This document shows, piece by piece, positions 6,174 to 6,428 of a DNA stretch of 6,428 nucleotides. The DNA lies in contig CAIZGZ010000166.1 in assembly GCA_903932695.1 (NCBI GenBank), positions 1 through 6,428 of the forward strand. Direction: 5' to 3'. Within the stretch, counting starts at the first letter, position 1. Each line of letters begins with the position of its first letter. The DNA comes from an uncultured Actinomycetes bacterium. GTDB taxonomy: Bacteria; Actinomycetota; Actinomycetes; Nanopelagicales; Nanopelagicaceae. A program made the translations under genes and the position numbers. The notes beneath the pieces are model-generated. The model was given only the letters and a program-made list of their open reading frames with translations. It made no database searches and was not told the origin of the DNA.

Positions 6174-6428
6174 CTAAATGTCCCACCAAATGGTCGCAAT
6201 CTTTCTTATTGCAATTTTAGGTTGAACTCGAAGGAATTCTAAGATTTCCACTTCCCTACTCTCAGGCAGGCATAATCTGATGCGTGAAAACTTTGCTTGG
6301 GACTCAAGATCCGACTCGGTTCTCATAGAACCATTCCATAGCTCGAGATGCGCATCAATTCCGAGTTCACTGAGAACATCCATGAGATTTTCTGGTGTTG
6401 GATTAATCGGCCGATCAAGATTCCAGAA
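6174..6428 (-). CDS. C-terminal part of a probable class I SAM-dependent methyltransferase
   Basis: The frame is open from the right window edge to TAG at 6174, giving 84 residues without the N-terminus. An internal ATG at 6383 exists, but the frame continues upstream of it (residues FWNLDRPINPTPENLM), so it is not taken as the start. The order of motifs (PTPENLMDVLSELGIDAHLELW, then a basic stretch, RLCLPESREVEI, and a final ATIWWD) matches what I recall of the C-terminal end of uncharacterised class I SAM-dependent methyltransferases of actinobacteria. The SAM-binding motifs would lie outside the window, so the activity itself cannot be seen. The gene points away from the edge towards the regulator and ends at a minus-strand terminator. 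Confidence 0.5.
   Translation of the reverse strand, partial: FWNLDRPINPTPENLMDVLSELGIDAHLELWNGSMRTESDLESQAKFSRIRLCLPESREVEILEFLRVQPKIAIRKIATIWWDI

Noticed and set aside
6130..6428. A complete RNase P RNA gene on the minus strand
   Set aside because: Only the last ~25 bases look like rnpB. The conserved 5' block (GAGGAAAGTCC type) is absent, and a coding frame occupies the space.

Overview
The window reads as a piece of an accessory (island-like) locus from a bacterium of moderate GC content (roughly half G+C). Two things hint at an aquatic, low-GC actinobacterium: the style of the giant secreted protein, and short repeats that resemble the 3' end of an actinobacterial RNase P RNA. This placement is an inference; the window holds no rRNA or housekeeping marker.

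Layout. Bases 1-4995 (minus strand) are one uninterrupted coding region of 1665 codons that starts inside the window and runs off its left edge. It encodes a secreted, multi-domain surface protein: signal peptide, BspA-like leucine-rich repeats, an IPT/TIG domain, an Ig-like domain, two tandem 97-residue domains, ten InlB-type (Listeria-Bacteroides) repeats, a further domain and the start of an alanine-rich stalk. Bases 4996-5158 are a divergent promoter region. It holds a perfect 15-bp palindrome lying across the likely -10 box of the surface-protein gene. Bases 5159-5803 (plus strand) encode a TetR-family repressor that may start on a leaderless mRNA.

Bases 5804-6173 are non-coding. They contain two strong hairpin terminators and two copies of a roughly 27-bp sequence sharing an exact 13-bp core. 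Read on the minus strand, these copies look like the 3' end of rnpB, so they may be attachment-site scars. Bases 6174-6428 (minus strand) are the C-terminal 84 codons of a gene that continues past the right edge, probably a class I SAM-dependent methyltransferase.

How the parts may work together: a TetR-family regulator divergent from a giant adhesin, with a palindrome over the adhesin promoter, suggests a self-contained regulated surface-display module. The rnpB-like repeats beside the regulator gene would mark one boundary of that module or of a neighbouring insertion.
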